DNA of 38,413 nucleotides from a virus. The position numbers were made by a program, and so were the translations under genes. Positions 29,442-36,650 of the stretch are shown piece by piece (the stretch's first letter is position 1; the number at the start of each line of letters is the position of its first letter). The notes below the pieces were generated by a model. That model saw only the letters and a list, made by a program, of their open reading frames with translations, did no database searches and had not been told where the DNA came from. The stretch covers positions 1 through 38,413 of the IMG/VR virus record IMGVR_UViG_3300029442_000013; one strand, written 5' to 3'.

Positions 29442-30024
29442 TGAGGAATTGGTTGATGAATTTATTCAAGGTGTAACTTATAGTAATCCGGATTGTATGG
29501 AAATGAAACATGAACTCCTTTCCCGCCTCGCAAGAGTGCAGGAGTTGGAAGCCGAAGTGGAGAGCTGGAAAGACACAGCAGTACTTGAAGCAGACGGGCT
29601 TGAAAGCTGGAAGAAAGCTTATGAGAAGTTAGAGCAGCAGCTCGACCGCTTGAAGAAGGAGAACGAGGAATTTCTCGGTGTGTTAGATATAAATAACGAC
29701 TTGCGAATAGATATAGCTACTCTTCAACAAGAGAACGCCGCACTAAAAGACTCCACGCACCACCAGTTTAAGAACTGCGGCGATGCCCATGTTAAGATTG
29801 TGGAGTTAATTGCTGAGGTTGAACGGTTAAAAGAACAAGTAGATTATGAACGCAACAAAGCCGGACACCTTGAATGGGTAAAAGGCCAACGAGCCGTTGA
29901 GAAGCTGGAGAGGATAAGGGTATTAGTTTTATGGCTAACAGAAGATACCGAACCACCTTATAGAGTAATGCCAAATGAGTTGATAATTGATAAAATTAGG
30001 AATATTCTCGCAGAGGAGGGATAG
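29425..30024 (+). CDS. Coiled-coil protein, 199 aa
   Basis: The start is at 29425 (MDKITNEELVDEF), because GGAGG lies 6 nt upstream. The longer frame starting at 29371 overlaps the previous gene and has no SD. It encodes 199 aa, nearly all heptad-like helix (EEFLGVLDINNDLRIDIATL, EVERLKEQVDYERNKAG). Similar variable coiled-coil proteins occur in many phage early regions without a known role. Confidence 0.6.
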   Translation: MDKITNEELVDEFIQGVTYSNPDCMEMKHELLSRLARVQELEAEVESWKDTAVLEADGLESWKKAYEKLEQQLDRLKKENEEFLGVLDINNDLRIDIATLQQENAALKDSTHHQFKNCGDAHVKIVELIAEVERLKEQVDYERNKAGHLEWVKGQRAVEKLERIRVLVLWLTEDTEPPYRVMPNELIIDKIRNILAEEG

Positions 30025-30027
30025 GGG

Positions 30028-30183
30028 ATGAGTGATAATTATGTGGCTTACTGTCGGTATAAAAAATCAGTATTTGATAGTCTTATTATAGAAACTTGTA
30101 ACCAAGACGATTACGGTGCGTTCAAGGTATACAGAGAAGCAGATGAACTACTCAAGGCAGCGGTAGAATTTATGAGAGGCTAA
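30028..30183 (+). CDS. Small early protein, 51 aa
   Basis: 51 codons starting at 30028 after GAGGAGGGATAGGGG. 'MSDNYVAYCRYKKSVFDSLI' and a helical end 'YREADELLKAAVEFMRG'. The stop lies directly before the next ATG (TAAATG). No family recognised. Confidence 0.55.
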   Translation: MSDNYVAYCRYKKSVFDSLIIETCNQDDYGAFKVYREADELLKAAVEFMRG

Positions 30184-30303
30184 ATGAGACAAATACTTGA
30201 TTGGTTTATCTTGATTATGTCAGCAGGGGTAGTAGCTTATATCTTGATACTACTGTCTGATCCCTTTATGGGGTGGGTGGTAAATACTTTTGTTCGGAGG
30301 TAA
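30184..30303 (+). CDS. Membrane micro-protein, 39 aa
   Basis: 39 codons, with one long hydrophobic stretch (FILIMSAGVVAYILILL) followed by a short end 'DPFMGWVVNTFVRR'. Translation is coupled to the preceding gene (TAAATG). Probably a single-pass membrane peptide. Function unknown. Confidence 0.55.
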   Translation: MRQILDWFILIMSAGVVAYILILLSDPFMGWVVNTFVRR

Positions 30304-30305
30304 AA

Positions 30306-30422
30306 ATGAGGCGCAAAACTAAATCTTTAATTAACTTATTTTTAATGCTTGGAGTATTGGTAGGAGCTACTTTCTTTGGATTATTCGTGGCTAATCGTCT
30401 GTTGTGGTTGATAACTAAATAG
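30306..30422 (+). CDS. Membrane micro-protein, 38 aa
   Basis: 38 codons starting at 30306 after CGGAGGTAAAA. The sequence is MRRKTKSLINLF followed by 'LMLGVLVGATFFGLFVANRLLW', a clear transmembrane helix with a positive N-terminus. It is the last gene of the early operon and lies next to another membrane micro-protein. A paired or lysis-timing role is possible but not shown. Confidence 0.55.
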   Translation: MRRKTKSLINLFLMLGVLVGATFFGLFVANRLLWLITK

Positions 30423-30527
30423 ACATAATGCGGCATTTTCCCCTGATTGGCTCCGAGATCGCTTTAAGAAGTCAATCATAACTAGGCTAGGTTCATCTTG
30501 CGAGATGGGTACTTATAATCCGAGCTG
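30423..30527. other. Convergent junction between the two operons
   Basis: A 105-bp gap between the last early gene and the end of the minus-strand membrane gene. It contains short inverted repeats CATCT/AGATG (30503-30516) and, at its edge, GAGCTG/CAGCTC (30522-30539). None has a U-run, so no classical terminator is certain. Confidence 0.4.
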
Positions 30528-30854
30528 TTAAGCCAGCTCAAGCGGTGTATAGGTGGTTGGACAGAACCATCTTGGGGAGTCGCCTAAACTCCCCAACCGC
30601 TTCCTTTCACTTTGTAACATCAGGTCTGGGTTGTCAGCCGCAAGACAGCGCCCACATTTTATGTCCGGTGTACTTTCTTCTTCTTCCCGAAGGCGATTAA
30701 GCAGAAGTAGGTTAAGGCTCAATCCTTTAGAAACGACAAAAGCCACACTCAAGTTAATGAATGTGGCTATTGTTGTGAAAAGCAAGTAAGATAGGTTGGT
30801 TAGACCCATCGGGAGAACAATATTCTGTTGTGTTAGTGAGGTAACCAGCCTCAT
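30528..30854 (-). CDS. Membrane protein with its own promoter, 108 aa
   Basis: It encodes 108 aa, with a perfect SD (AGGAGGATTT) and a TTGACA promoter of its own (30883-30911), unlike the late genes. A hydrophobic segment 'NLSYLLFTTIATFINLSVAFVV' at residues 19-40 is followed by a charged linker (NRLREEEES) and a cysteine pair 'CGRC'. The C-terminal part is encoded across a strong inverted repeat. A single-pass membrane protein expressed from an early-type promoter at the end of the genome fits a superinfection-exclusion or other accessory role, but this is inference. Confidence 0.55.
   Translation of the reverse strand: MRLVTSLTQQNIVLPMGLTNLSYLLFTTIATFINLSVAFVVSKGLSLNLLLLNRLREEEESTPDIKCGRCLAADNPDLMLQSERKRLGSLGDSPRWFCPTTYTPLELA
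30572..30596. terminator. 9-bp perfect hairpin near the convergent end
   Basis: TTGGGGAGT (30572-30580) pairs with ACTCCCCAA (30588-30596), loop CGCCTAA. It is inside the 3' part of the minus-strand membrane gene. Without a U-run on either strand it is a weak terminator candidate, but it would slow read-through from the rightward operon. Confidence 0.35.
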
Positions 30855-30882
30855 AAATCCTCCTAATTACTTGCTTGTCTTT

Positions 30883-30911
30883 AAAATAAATCTTATTTAT
30901 ATTTTTGTCAA
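30883..30911 (-). promoter_or_regulatory. Sigma70-like promoter for the 108-aa membrane gene
   Basis: On the minus strand a perfect TTGACA (30911-30906) is followed by a 17-bp AT-rich spacer and TATTTT (30888-30883). The CCCAACGTTGGG palindrome lies 15 bp upstream of the -35. Placed between the holin stop and the membrane gene. Confidence 0.55.
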
Positions 30912-30926
30912 GATGTTTTTATTCTT

Positions 30927-30939
30927 CCCAACGTTGGGC
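30927..30939. promoter_or_regulatory. CCCAACGTTGGGC palindrome (site 3)
   Basis: Third copy of the 12-bp palindrome CCCAACGTTGGG, here upstream of a promoter rather than of an SD. It follows the holin stop. Suits a DNA operator, or an RNA hairpin at the end of the late transcript. Confidence 0.5.
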
Positions 30940-30951
30940 TAAAGCTAACAG

Positions 30952-31485
30952 CTATTTATGCGCTCCCCCAAACCAGAAGTCGAAAACCGTGCTGTATTTA
31001 GCAAGGAATATTCCTGTCATGTTGCCGATTAAGGTTGCGGAAACTGCATCAAGTAACTTGGCTATTGCCAGATAGGTAGTAATACAGAAAACCCCAACGG
31101 CTACAATAATCCCCAGCCACGACATCACTGTTAAATTGATATTCCGCTTGCCTGTTGCTTGGGTTTCTTTAACCATTGCATCTCTGGCGCTTTGGACATC
31201 GGCAAGTTGTGCCTGTAATTCCTTTATGTCTTGTTCTCTGGAAGCTAGCTGAAAGGCTTGTTCTGCCTGAACCAACTTAATAGGGTCAGCCGCTTGTGCC
31301 GCCGCTAAAATAGTTTCATGCGTGGCTTCTTCTGGTAATCCAAAGGTCTTTGCCAAAGCTCCTAGAGCTGCTACTGCCGCTGCCGCTGGTGCGCCCACAC
31401 CTGTTGCCGCAAGTATCCCTGCTATCCCTGGGGCATACGAACCCACATAACCTGCTATCTTCTGAAAAATATTTTCTTCACTCAT
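30952..31485 (-). CDS. Holin, 177 aa (GTA-type three-TM family likely)
   Basis: It encodes 177 aa. An Ala/Gly-rich hydrophobic N-part (APGIAGILAATGVGAPAAAA, residues 18-45), a coiled-coil middle with 'DIKELQAQLADVQSARDAM', and two further hydrophobic segments 'MSWLGIIVAVGVFCITTYLAI' and 'ATLIGNMTGIFLAKYS'. This arrangement (hydrophobic, Q/A-rich helix with 'aD..sAR', then two TMs) matches holins of the gene-transfer-agent type (family knowledge). It is coupled to a 45-aa peptide (ATGA) and follows the endolysin. It would permeabilise the inner membrane. Confidence 0.75.
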   Translation of the reverse strand: MSEENIFQKIAGYVGSYAPGIAGILAATGVGAPAAAAVAALGALAKTFGLPEEATHETILAAAQAADPIKLVQAEQAFQLASREQDIKELQAQLADVQSARDAMVKETQATGKRNINLTVMSWLGIIVAVGVFCITTYLAIAKLLDAVSATLIGNMTGIFLAKYSTVFDFWFGGAHK

Positions 31486-31619
31486 ACATAACCTCCATAT
31501 ATTATCTTTTCCAGTTTGTCTATTTTATCCCTGTTTACGTTGTGCAGATTCCGCAAGGACTTTATTTCAAAGATTGTCTCCATCCAGTATTTGTACCAAG
31601 CGTAATACAAGTCAAACAT
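31482..31619 (-). CDS. 45-aa peptide of the lysis cassette
   Basis: A 45-codon ORF starts 2 nt after the endolysin stop (AAGG SD), and ends in an ATGA overlap with the holin. It encodes an aromatic amphipathic start (MFDLYYAWYKYWMETIFEI) and a basic helix (RDKIDKLEKIIYG). Double coupling shows that it is a real member of the cassette. A spanin-like or regulatory (antiholin) role is possible, but it has no lipobox or long membrane segment. Confidence 0.55.
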   Translation of the reverse strand: MFDLYYAWYKYWMETIFEIKSLRNLHNVNRDKIDKLEKIIYGGYV

Positions 31620-31621
31620 AA

Positions 31622-32035
31622 TTATACCTTAAAAACATGGATTCTATCAGGAACTTGGAGTAGGTCCCAATGCACCCAATTAACATTCCCTTCAAGCCGC
31701 ATTATCCGCTTTAGTTTAGGATTATCCTTATTCTTTAAAATGAATTGTCGGGCATCCTCGGCAGAATATCCCTTAATGTCGCAGTCAAAAGCATTGCCCT
31801 TGGCGTGTTGGGAGTTGGGGGATCCGAGTTCCTTTGCTTTTTCGGGTGTGCGATAACCTCTCCATTGAAACTCCCCACCGGAGTGCCAAGTGTTTATAAC
31901 GATAGAGACCCCGAAGAAGTCCCTCAAGTCATCGAGGGCTTGGAGTGCTTCTGGATTAAACAACGATAGTGCTGTTTCGCCTTTCTCTTTAAAGGTTTTC
32001 TCGTCAACGAGTTCATATGCCTTGAAGTATTTCAC
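31622..32035 (-). CDS. Endolysin, peptidase M15 type, 137 aa
   Basis: It encodes 137 aa with the M15 zinc peptidase pattern: 'SQHAKGNAFDCD' (His77, Asp84) and 'WVHWDLL' (His122, Asp124), with 'VIN...RSGGEF.WRGYR' before. In M15 enzymes the SxHxxGxAxD and HxD motifs bind zinc, and the enzyme cleaves peptide cross-links in peptidoglycan. Length is typical of a single-domain endolysin without binding domain. It is adjacent to holin and coiled-coil membrane protein. Confidence 0.85.
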   Translation of the reverse strand: MKYFKAYELVDEKTFKEKGETALSLFNPEALQALDDLRDFFGVSIVINTWHSGGEFQWRGYRTPEKAKELGSPNSQHAKGNAFDCDIKGYSAEDARQFILKNKDNPKLKRIMRLEGNVNWVHWDLLQVPDRIHVFKV

Positions 32036-32502
32036 TATTTCCCCCTAAAAAATCTGGTTAAGTCAAGTTGGTGTATCAATACCATCGCCCCAAATACAGA
32101 TAGAATAAGCCAGAAGATTGCCTTCGGAAGATTGTTCCTTGCGGAGTTCATCCAATCTCTAAACCATTGAAAATCTTTTAGTTCCTTTACTTGCTCTTCC
32201 ATTTTTACCATACTAGCCCTAACATCTGCCACTACTGTGTCGTAATATTTAATAGTCGCGTCTCTTTGTTCGTTCATCTTTTTAATGTCACAGGCAAGGT
32301 CTTTTATGTCTCTATCGGCCTTGTTAAAGCCGCTTTCCATCTTGACAGCCATAGTGGCAATGGCAATTTTTATTTCAGTGAGGATATCCTTTGCTTCGTT
32401 GTGCTTGTCGTAGAGGTCTGTTATTGACCCCCCATGCTCTTTTAGTTTTTCACAGTTTCCTTCGTGAGCGCCGCAGTGATTGTTTCCCATTGTTTCTCCC
32501 AT
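32035..32502 (-). CDS. Coiled-coil, C-terminal membrane protein of the lysis region, 155 aa
   Basis: It encodes 155 aa. The N-terminus has Cys/His (GNNHCGAHEGNCEKL), then a long charged helix (residues 20-115), then one C-terminal transmembrane segment 'LPKAIFWLILSVFGAMVLIHQL' and a basic end. Two starts are possible: 32502 (MGETM, GAGG 9 nt upstream) or 32490 (MGNNH, GGAG at 6 nt). The tail-anchored coiled coil just before the endolysin is similar in form to XhlA-type or holin-accessory proteins. Function inferred from context. Confidence 0.55.
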   Translation of the reverse strand: MGETMGNNHCGAHEGNCEKLKEHGGSITDLYDKHNEAKDILTEIKIAIATMAVKMESGFNKADRDIKDLACDIKKMNEQRDATIKYYDTVVADVRASMVKMEEQVKELKDFQWFRDWMNSARNNLPKAIFWLILSVFGAMVLIHQLDLTRFFRGK

Positions 32503-32517
32503 GACCGTATCCTCAAG

Positions 32518-32859
32518 TTATTTTAACTTCGCTCGTTCTATTTTTGCTTCTTCTTCGCATCTCTTTATATACTGCGTATCCCCTGCCCTTATAGCTCGGA
32601 TGGACTTCTTGTCTATCTCATCTAGTTTGGCAAGGATAGGTCTGTTCCATTCAACAATAGGGTCTTTCTGTGCTTCCTGTATAGCCACCCATTCCTCGTC
32701 AGTTACCCACTTGACTTCAATATCTTCTTCTTTATATCCAGCACTAAGGGCGTTCTGTTTGAGGGTGTTGAGGCGCATTTCCATGAGATTTGGATTATCG
32801 TCTCCACCACTCTGCATCTCTATTAACTTGCCGTCTTTTGTTAAGCATACTCGATTCAT
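32518..32859 (-). CDS. Small protein after the tail fibres, 113 aa
   Basis: It encodes 113 aa, acidic and helical, with a short beta start 'MNRVCLTKDGKLIEMQSGGDDN' and 'LNTLKQNALSAGYKEEDIEVKWVTDEEWVAIQEA', then a helix to the end. Proteins with this layout often sit immediately after tail fibre genes and may assist fibre assembly. No known family identified. Confidence 0.5.
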   Translation of the reverse strand: MNRVCLTKDGKLIEMQSGGDDNPNLMEMRLNTLKQNALSAGYKEEDIEVKWVTDEEWVAIQEAQKDPIVEWNRPILAKLDEIDKKSIRAIRAGDTQYIKRCEEEAKIERAKLK

Positions 32860-32868
32860 ATGTTTCTC

Positions 32869-33822
32869 CTATCTAACTGCTATGTATTGTATTGTCGCCG
32901 TTCCTGTTGGACTACCACTCTTTGTCCAACCTATAGTAAATCCGTCTGCATCATCAGAGTTAATAACTGCCGCCTGGGAATCTCCAGAAGTCGGGCTATA
33001 AATTACAAAAACATTTATATCATTATGATAGTAATATCCTGTTGTTCCCGCAGCAGCAATTCCAGATCCAGTTGTTCCTATAGCAAAGCCCCATGCAGCA
33101 GCATAAGTTCCGCTTATCGCCGCTATAAAAATAATCATTCTTGGCTTAAACCCAACCCCCGTAATGGCTTGCGTTGTGGAAGAGTCGGTCATTGTTTTTG
33201 TAAATGTTCCAATTTTGTATCCGTCAGCCCACTCCGGCGCAGTTCCCGCAGCGTTCATAAACATTTTGAGATTGGCTGCACCTTTGGCAAGCCTGGTCAA
33301 AACTCCCAATGCCCTATAATACATATCGCCATCAGCGTCCGACCCTATGGCAAGGTTTGACCCTGTTTTTAACATCTGAAGTTGCATCTGGTCATACACA
33401 GCGTTCTGACTAGGAGCCACACTTGTAACTCCATCCCATCCAGAACCATACGCCCCATCGCTTACACTAGCCCCTGATACACTTGGGTTAAGTAATTCCC
33501 ATCTCGTATGTGCTGAATTATATTCAATAATACAAACCGCATTGGCAGCAGGAATATCGCCAGCGGCTAAAGCAGAACCGCCTTTTTTGGTTATGGTATG
33601 CGCCGTTAATGAATTTGGCGAGAATGTCGGGGTTGTCGTGGTATTTGCCCCTGCCGCAACAAAAAAAAGAATCATCTGATCAGGAGTCGTGGTAATAACA
33701 GGTGTGTAAATAGCCGTTATTGTGTCTGTACCAGAGGCCGTGGCGCAATTAGGCACTATATACGGATTAGACAAGCTGTCAGCCACTAATGCACTGCCTG
33801 TAGGTGAAGCAAATACTTGCAT
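32869..33822 (-). CDS. Tail fibre/receptor-binding protein 2, 317 aa
   Basis: It encodes 317 aa, beta-rich. The central motif 'WDGVTSVAPSQNAVYDQMQ' is a frequent phage tail-fibre phrase ('...apSqnAvyd.i'), and 'NSAHTRWELLNP' is another. The C-terminal domain 'GFKPRMIIFIAA...' with 'TGYYYHNDINVF' and 'DGFTIGWTKSGSPTGTATIQYIAVR' resembles the beta-sandwich ends that bind receptors ('F.Pr.vif......w....g......w.a.g'). It follows the 816-aa fibre with no gap. The C-terminal end is a candidate host-range determinant. Confidence 0.65.
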   Translation of the reverse strand: MQVFASPTGSALVADSLSNPYIVPNCATASGTDTITAIYTPVITTTPDQMILFFVAAGANTTTTPTFSPNSLTAHTITKKGGSALAAGDIPAANAVCIIEYNSAHTRWELLNPSVSGASVSDGAYGSGWDGVTSVAPSQNAVYDQMQLQMLKTGSNLAIGSDADGDMYYRALGVLTRLAKGAANLKMFMNAAGTAPEWADGYKIGTFTKTMTDSSTTQAITGVGFKPRMIIFIAAISGTYAAAWGFAIGTTGSGIAAAGTTGYYYHNDINVFVIYSPTSGDSQAAVINSDDADGFTIGWTKSGSPTGTATIQYIAVR

Positions 33823-36273
33823 TTATTTTGCCTTTAATTTCTTGCAAATTATGTATGTCGGTTTCGGAATAATCATTTTAATCGGATTAACCGCTTCTCC
33901 CATTTGCCAATCATGACCTTCCGGCAATCCCACAGTGACCTCCTCCGATGGCCATAAACCAATAGATGTCTCGTCAATCTCATAGTCTTCATTAATAACC
34001 TGCAATAATGACTTGCCGGATATTACTCTTGCTTTCATTTCGGCTAATTCAGTGTCAGAAGGCGTTATACAGACAATTTCTTTTGTGTTGTCATATTGTG
34101 GGAACGGGTGAGCAATATTAACCGGATCGCCTCCATTGCCGAAGCACGGGTGGTCAGATGACGAGAATGTTGCTAATACCTTTTTGGTCGATTTGTCCCT
34201 GAGAATAAAAATCCAGTAAACCTCGCCGGAAGACGTTACATAGCGTTGTTTCGCATAAAAATATGTTCCTTCCATTGGTGCACTCAGATAGATATTAGTT
34301 GTATAAGATGTGGGTATCAGCGATACCATACCAGCAATTCGAGCATCAACTAATTGAGGATAAGAAGTTTTAATTTGTGGGTAGAAGCCATACTCACCGC
34401 CGGGCAATGTTAATTCTGCATCACTGATGGTAGATACCTCTCCATAACTTGTTTTTAAAACTGATTGTGAAACGGAACTAGCCGGGGGATTTGTGCTGAT
34501 TCCGGTTAAAAGACTGCCATTAACGGCAGGAAGTTGCGCCGAACCGTTAAGCTGAACAACATTGCCTGAAGATGAACCAGCTATTAAATAAGCCGCTGAC
34601 CCTAATGTTCCACCGGCTCCGATGGCAAGAGTGCTTCCCTCCGTTGCCGTCAAGGTCATGCTGTTAGAAACGGATAATGTCTTTCCGGCAGTTACCGAAA
34701 GCCCTGTTACTGTAGCGGAATTCCCGCTAATATTCGTCTGGTCTCCGGTGTTTGTGCCGCTTACACTGACTGCCCCTGCTCCGATTGTCAAAGCAGAAGT
34801 ATTTGCAACATTCCCTTTTAACGTAACTGCGCCTGTATTAACGGTTAATGCTGTGGTCAATGTGGCATTTGTTACTGTTCCGGCATTACCTGTTACGCTT
34901 GTCTGGTCACCGGAGTTAGTTCCTGTTAATCCCAAATCAGCCTTTAGTGTTGCCAATGAGTTGACTTCCGGCACACCAGCACTTGCGGTTTTTCTGTAGA
35001 TAAGGCTTGCCGTTGCCATATCGTCCATTTTAGCTAATGTAACGGCTTTATTCGCTATTGTTAGCGAAGTCGCGCCCGTGACATCACCAGTATGTGTTGC
35101 GTTGGTTACAAGCCCGCTGTATTGAGAATTAGTAGCATTATCTCCGGTATTCGTGCCGGAAACAGAAGCATCGAGGGGGACGGTCAAGGTTTTGCTGGTA
35201 GTACCTCCTGCAATCGTAAAACCGACAGATTGCGCGGTTTCGGTCAATCCATTAATGGTCGTAAAAGCACCCGTTGACGGTGTGTTTCCACCTATCGGTC
35301 CCGGTGAAGCAAGATTTACGGAGTTAGCAAAGATATTCCAGTATGCCCCTACGGTTGCCTGATCGCCTGCTGGTGTGTTATTGGTGTTACACACTATCTG
35401 GTCACCGACTGAAACGGAAGTACCGGAAGCGCCGCCGACCTTACCAGCCGAACTGCACTTATAAACGTCTCCCGAATTACCAGCCGGATAATTAGGATTG
35501 CCAACGCAAGCGATTGCGCCTTTGTATGTAATTGCGTCAATAGAGGGTTTATTGGAGATTGAAGTCGGACCTGTAGTTGCTGACCAATCAATATACTGGC
35601 TTGCTAATGCATTGGCGATTGTTGCCGTAGTTGCCGTAGTTGCCGATTGTGCTGTGGTTGCCGTTGCCGCATTTCCTGTTATATTGGAATCAGTATAAGC
35701 AATGGTTTTCCGGTTTGAGCCTGTTGTGCGTGTAAAATACAGGGAATCGCCGTTAAATTCCATTGCGCCCGTCTCGGGAATTGCAAGTAAGGTTCCCGAG
35801 GCGAGTTTTATGGGTGCAGTTCCAGCCGTTGCAGTTCCGGCAGCGCAAGAAATGGTCTTGTTGGTCAATGTCTGTGTATCTGTTGTCCCAACAATAGTGC
35901 CGGAAGGTTTGGTGAGTGACGAATCCCACGATGCACCATTGGATACGGGAATCCCACCCGCAGGGTAAACCTGATGGGCTAAGTTTGTAAGGTTAGAACC
36001 GTCAACAGCTGGTAATTTTGCACTTCCGTCAAGCTGGACAAGATTATATGCGGAAGTTCCGGTTGCAATAAAAGCCGAATTTTGCAGTGTACCACCAGCA
36101 CCGATGTTAAGTGTTGAGCTGTCAGTTCCCGCAAGTGTGATAGTGTTATCAACCGAAAGAACTTTCCCCGATGTAATCACTATCTCGGCTGTTGTCGGGA
36201 CATTATTGAAGTTATCGTCCAGCCACGATAATGGAAAACTGCCGGATGCCGTGCCGAAAACATGCTGTGTCAT
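33823..36273 (-). CDS. Tail fibre protein 1, 816 aa
   Basis: It encodes 816 aa built of repeated beta units: 'SGTNTGDQT', 'TGNAGTVTNATLTTALT', 'LVQLDGSAKLPAVDGSNLT' (which recurs with variations at residues about 80 and 560), 'TLSVSNSMTLTATEGSTLAIGAGG' type repeats and 'GIPVSNG.SWDSS'. This is the common repeat set of phage side fibres. The final part (residues 640-816) is a distinct, more charged domain with 'YFYAKQRYVTSSGEVYWIFILR'. The N-terminus (FPLSWLDDNFNNV) is typical of the virion-attachment start. Confidence 0.75.
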   Translation of the reverse strand: MTQHVFGTASGSFPLSWLDDNFNNVPTTAEIVITSGKVLSVDNTITLAGTDSSTLNIGAGGTLQNSAFIATGTSAYNLVQLDGSAKLPAVDGSNLTNLAHQVYPAGGIPVSNGASWDSSLTKPSGTIVGTTDTQTLTNKTISCAAGTATAGTAPIKLASGTLLAIPETGAMEFNGDSLYFTRTTGSNRKTIAYTDSNITGNAATATTAQSATTATTATIANALASQYIDWSATTGPTSISNKPSIDAITYKGAIACVGNPNYPAGNSGDVYKCSSAGKVGGASGTSVSVGDQIVCNTNNTPAGDQATVGAYWNIFANSVNLASPGPIGGNTPSTGAFTTINGLTETAQSVGFTIAGGTTSKTLTVPLDASVSGTNTGDNATNSQYSGLVTNATHTGDVTGATSLTIANKAVTLAKMDDMATASLIYRKTASAGVPEVNSLATLKADLGLTGTNSGDQTSVTGNAGTVTNATLTTALTVNTGAVTLKGNVANTSALTIGAGAVSVSGTNTGDQTNISGNSATVTGLSVTAGKTLSVSNSMTLTATEGSTLAIGAGGTLGSAAYLIAGSSSGNVVQLNGSAQLPAVNGSLLTGISTNPPASSVSQSVLKTSYGEVSTISDAELTLPGGEYGFYPQIKTSYPQLVDARIAGMVSLIPTSYTTNIYLSAPMEGTYFYAKQRYVTSSGEVYWIFILRDKSTKKVLATFSSSDHPCFGNGGDPVNIAHPFPQYDNTKEIVCITPSDTELAEMKARVISGKSLLQVINEDYEIDETSIGLWPSEEVTVGLPEGHDWQMGEAVNPIKMIIPKPTYIICKKLKAK

Positions 36274-36275
36274 TA

Positions 36276-36650
36276 TTATTCTCCTAAACTATTAATATGG
36301 TTTTCGTAATCTTCCCATCTAACACCAAGTTTTTCCGCAAATATCATTTCAAAGACCGTAGCTATCTGATGTTGTTTATAATAGGGTGCGTCTTTCTGAT
36401 CTCCCGGCTCTCCGTCTTTTCCCGACTCCTCAAAAGCCTTATCGAAAGCAGCAATATCTTCTTCCTTGATACCTTCTTTCCAGCAAATATAGGCTTCGAT
36501 AAACTCATGTAAAAACACCAGTGCTTGGTAGTCGCTGGGCATTTCGGCAATGATGAATCTGAACAGGTCAACGCCGGGATGATAAATATAGTCCCCAACA
36601 TAATTATTCCGCATTTTATTGTATGGTTTACTTGTCTGGTAAATTTCCAT
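36276..36650 (-). CDS. Small HEFIEA-motif protein, 124 aa
   Basis: It encodes 124 aa. The motif 'ALVFLHEFIEAYICWKEGI' at about residues 46-64 with a following '...DIAAFDKAFE' and 'APYYKQHQIATVFEMIFAEKLGV' is reminiscent of a widespread hypothetical protein with 'HE.iEa.lc...Gi.e..i..fD..fe'. The HExxE and YxxHQ residues could bind a metal. It is coupled with the ATP-grasp gene (TAATG). It may be a structural minor protein or act with the ATP-grasp enzyme. Function unknown. Confidence 0.55.
   Translation of the reverse strand: MEIYQTSKPYNKMRNNYVGDYIYHPGVDLFRFIIAEMPSDYQALVFLHEFIEAYICWKEGIKEEDIAAFDKAFEESGKDGEPGDQKDAPYYKQHQIATVFEMIFAEKLGVRWEDYENHINSLGE

Noticed and set aside
30423-30600. tRNA or tRNA-like RNA in the convergent gap
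   Set aside because: I looked for a T-arm and acceptor stem on both strands and found only unrelated short hairpins.
34622-34999. Long plus-strand open frame opposite the tail fibre
   Set aside because: It mirrors the Thr/Ala/Val-rich repeats of the 816-aa fibre on the other strand, has no SD and no neighbouring plus-strand genes.
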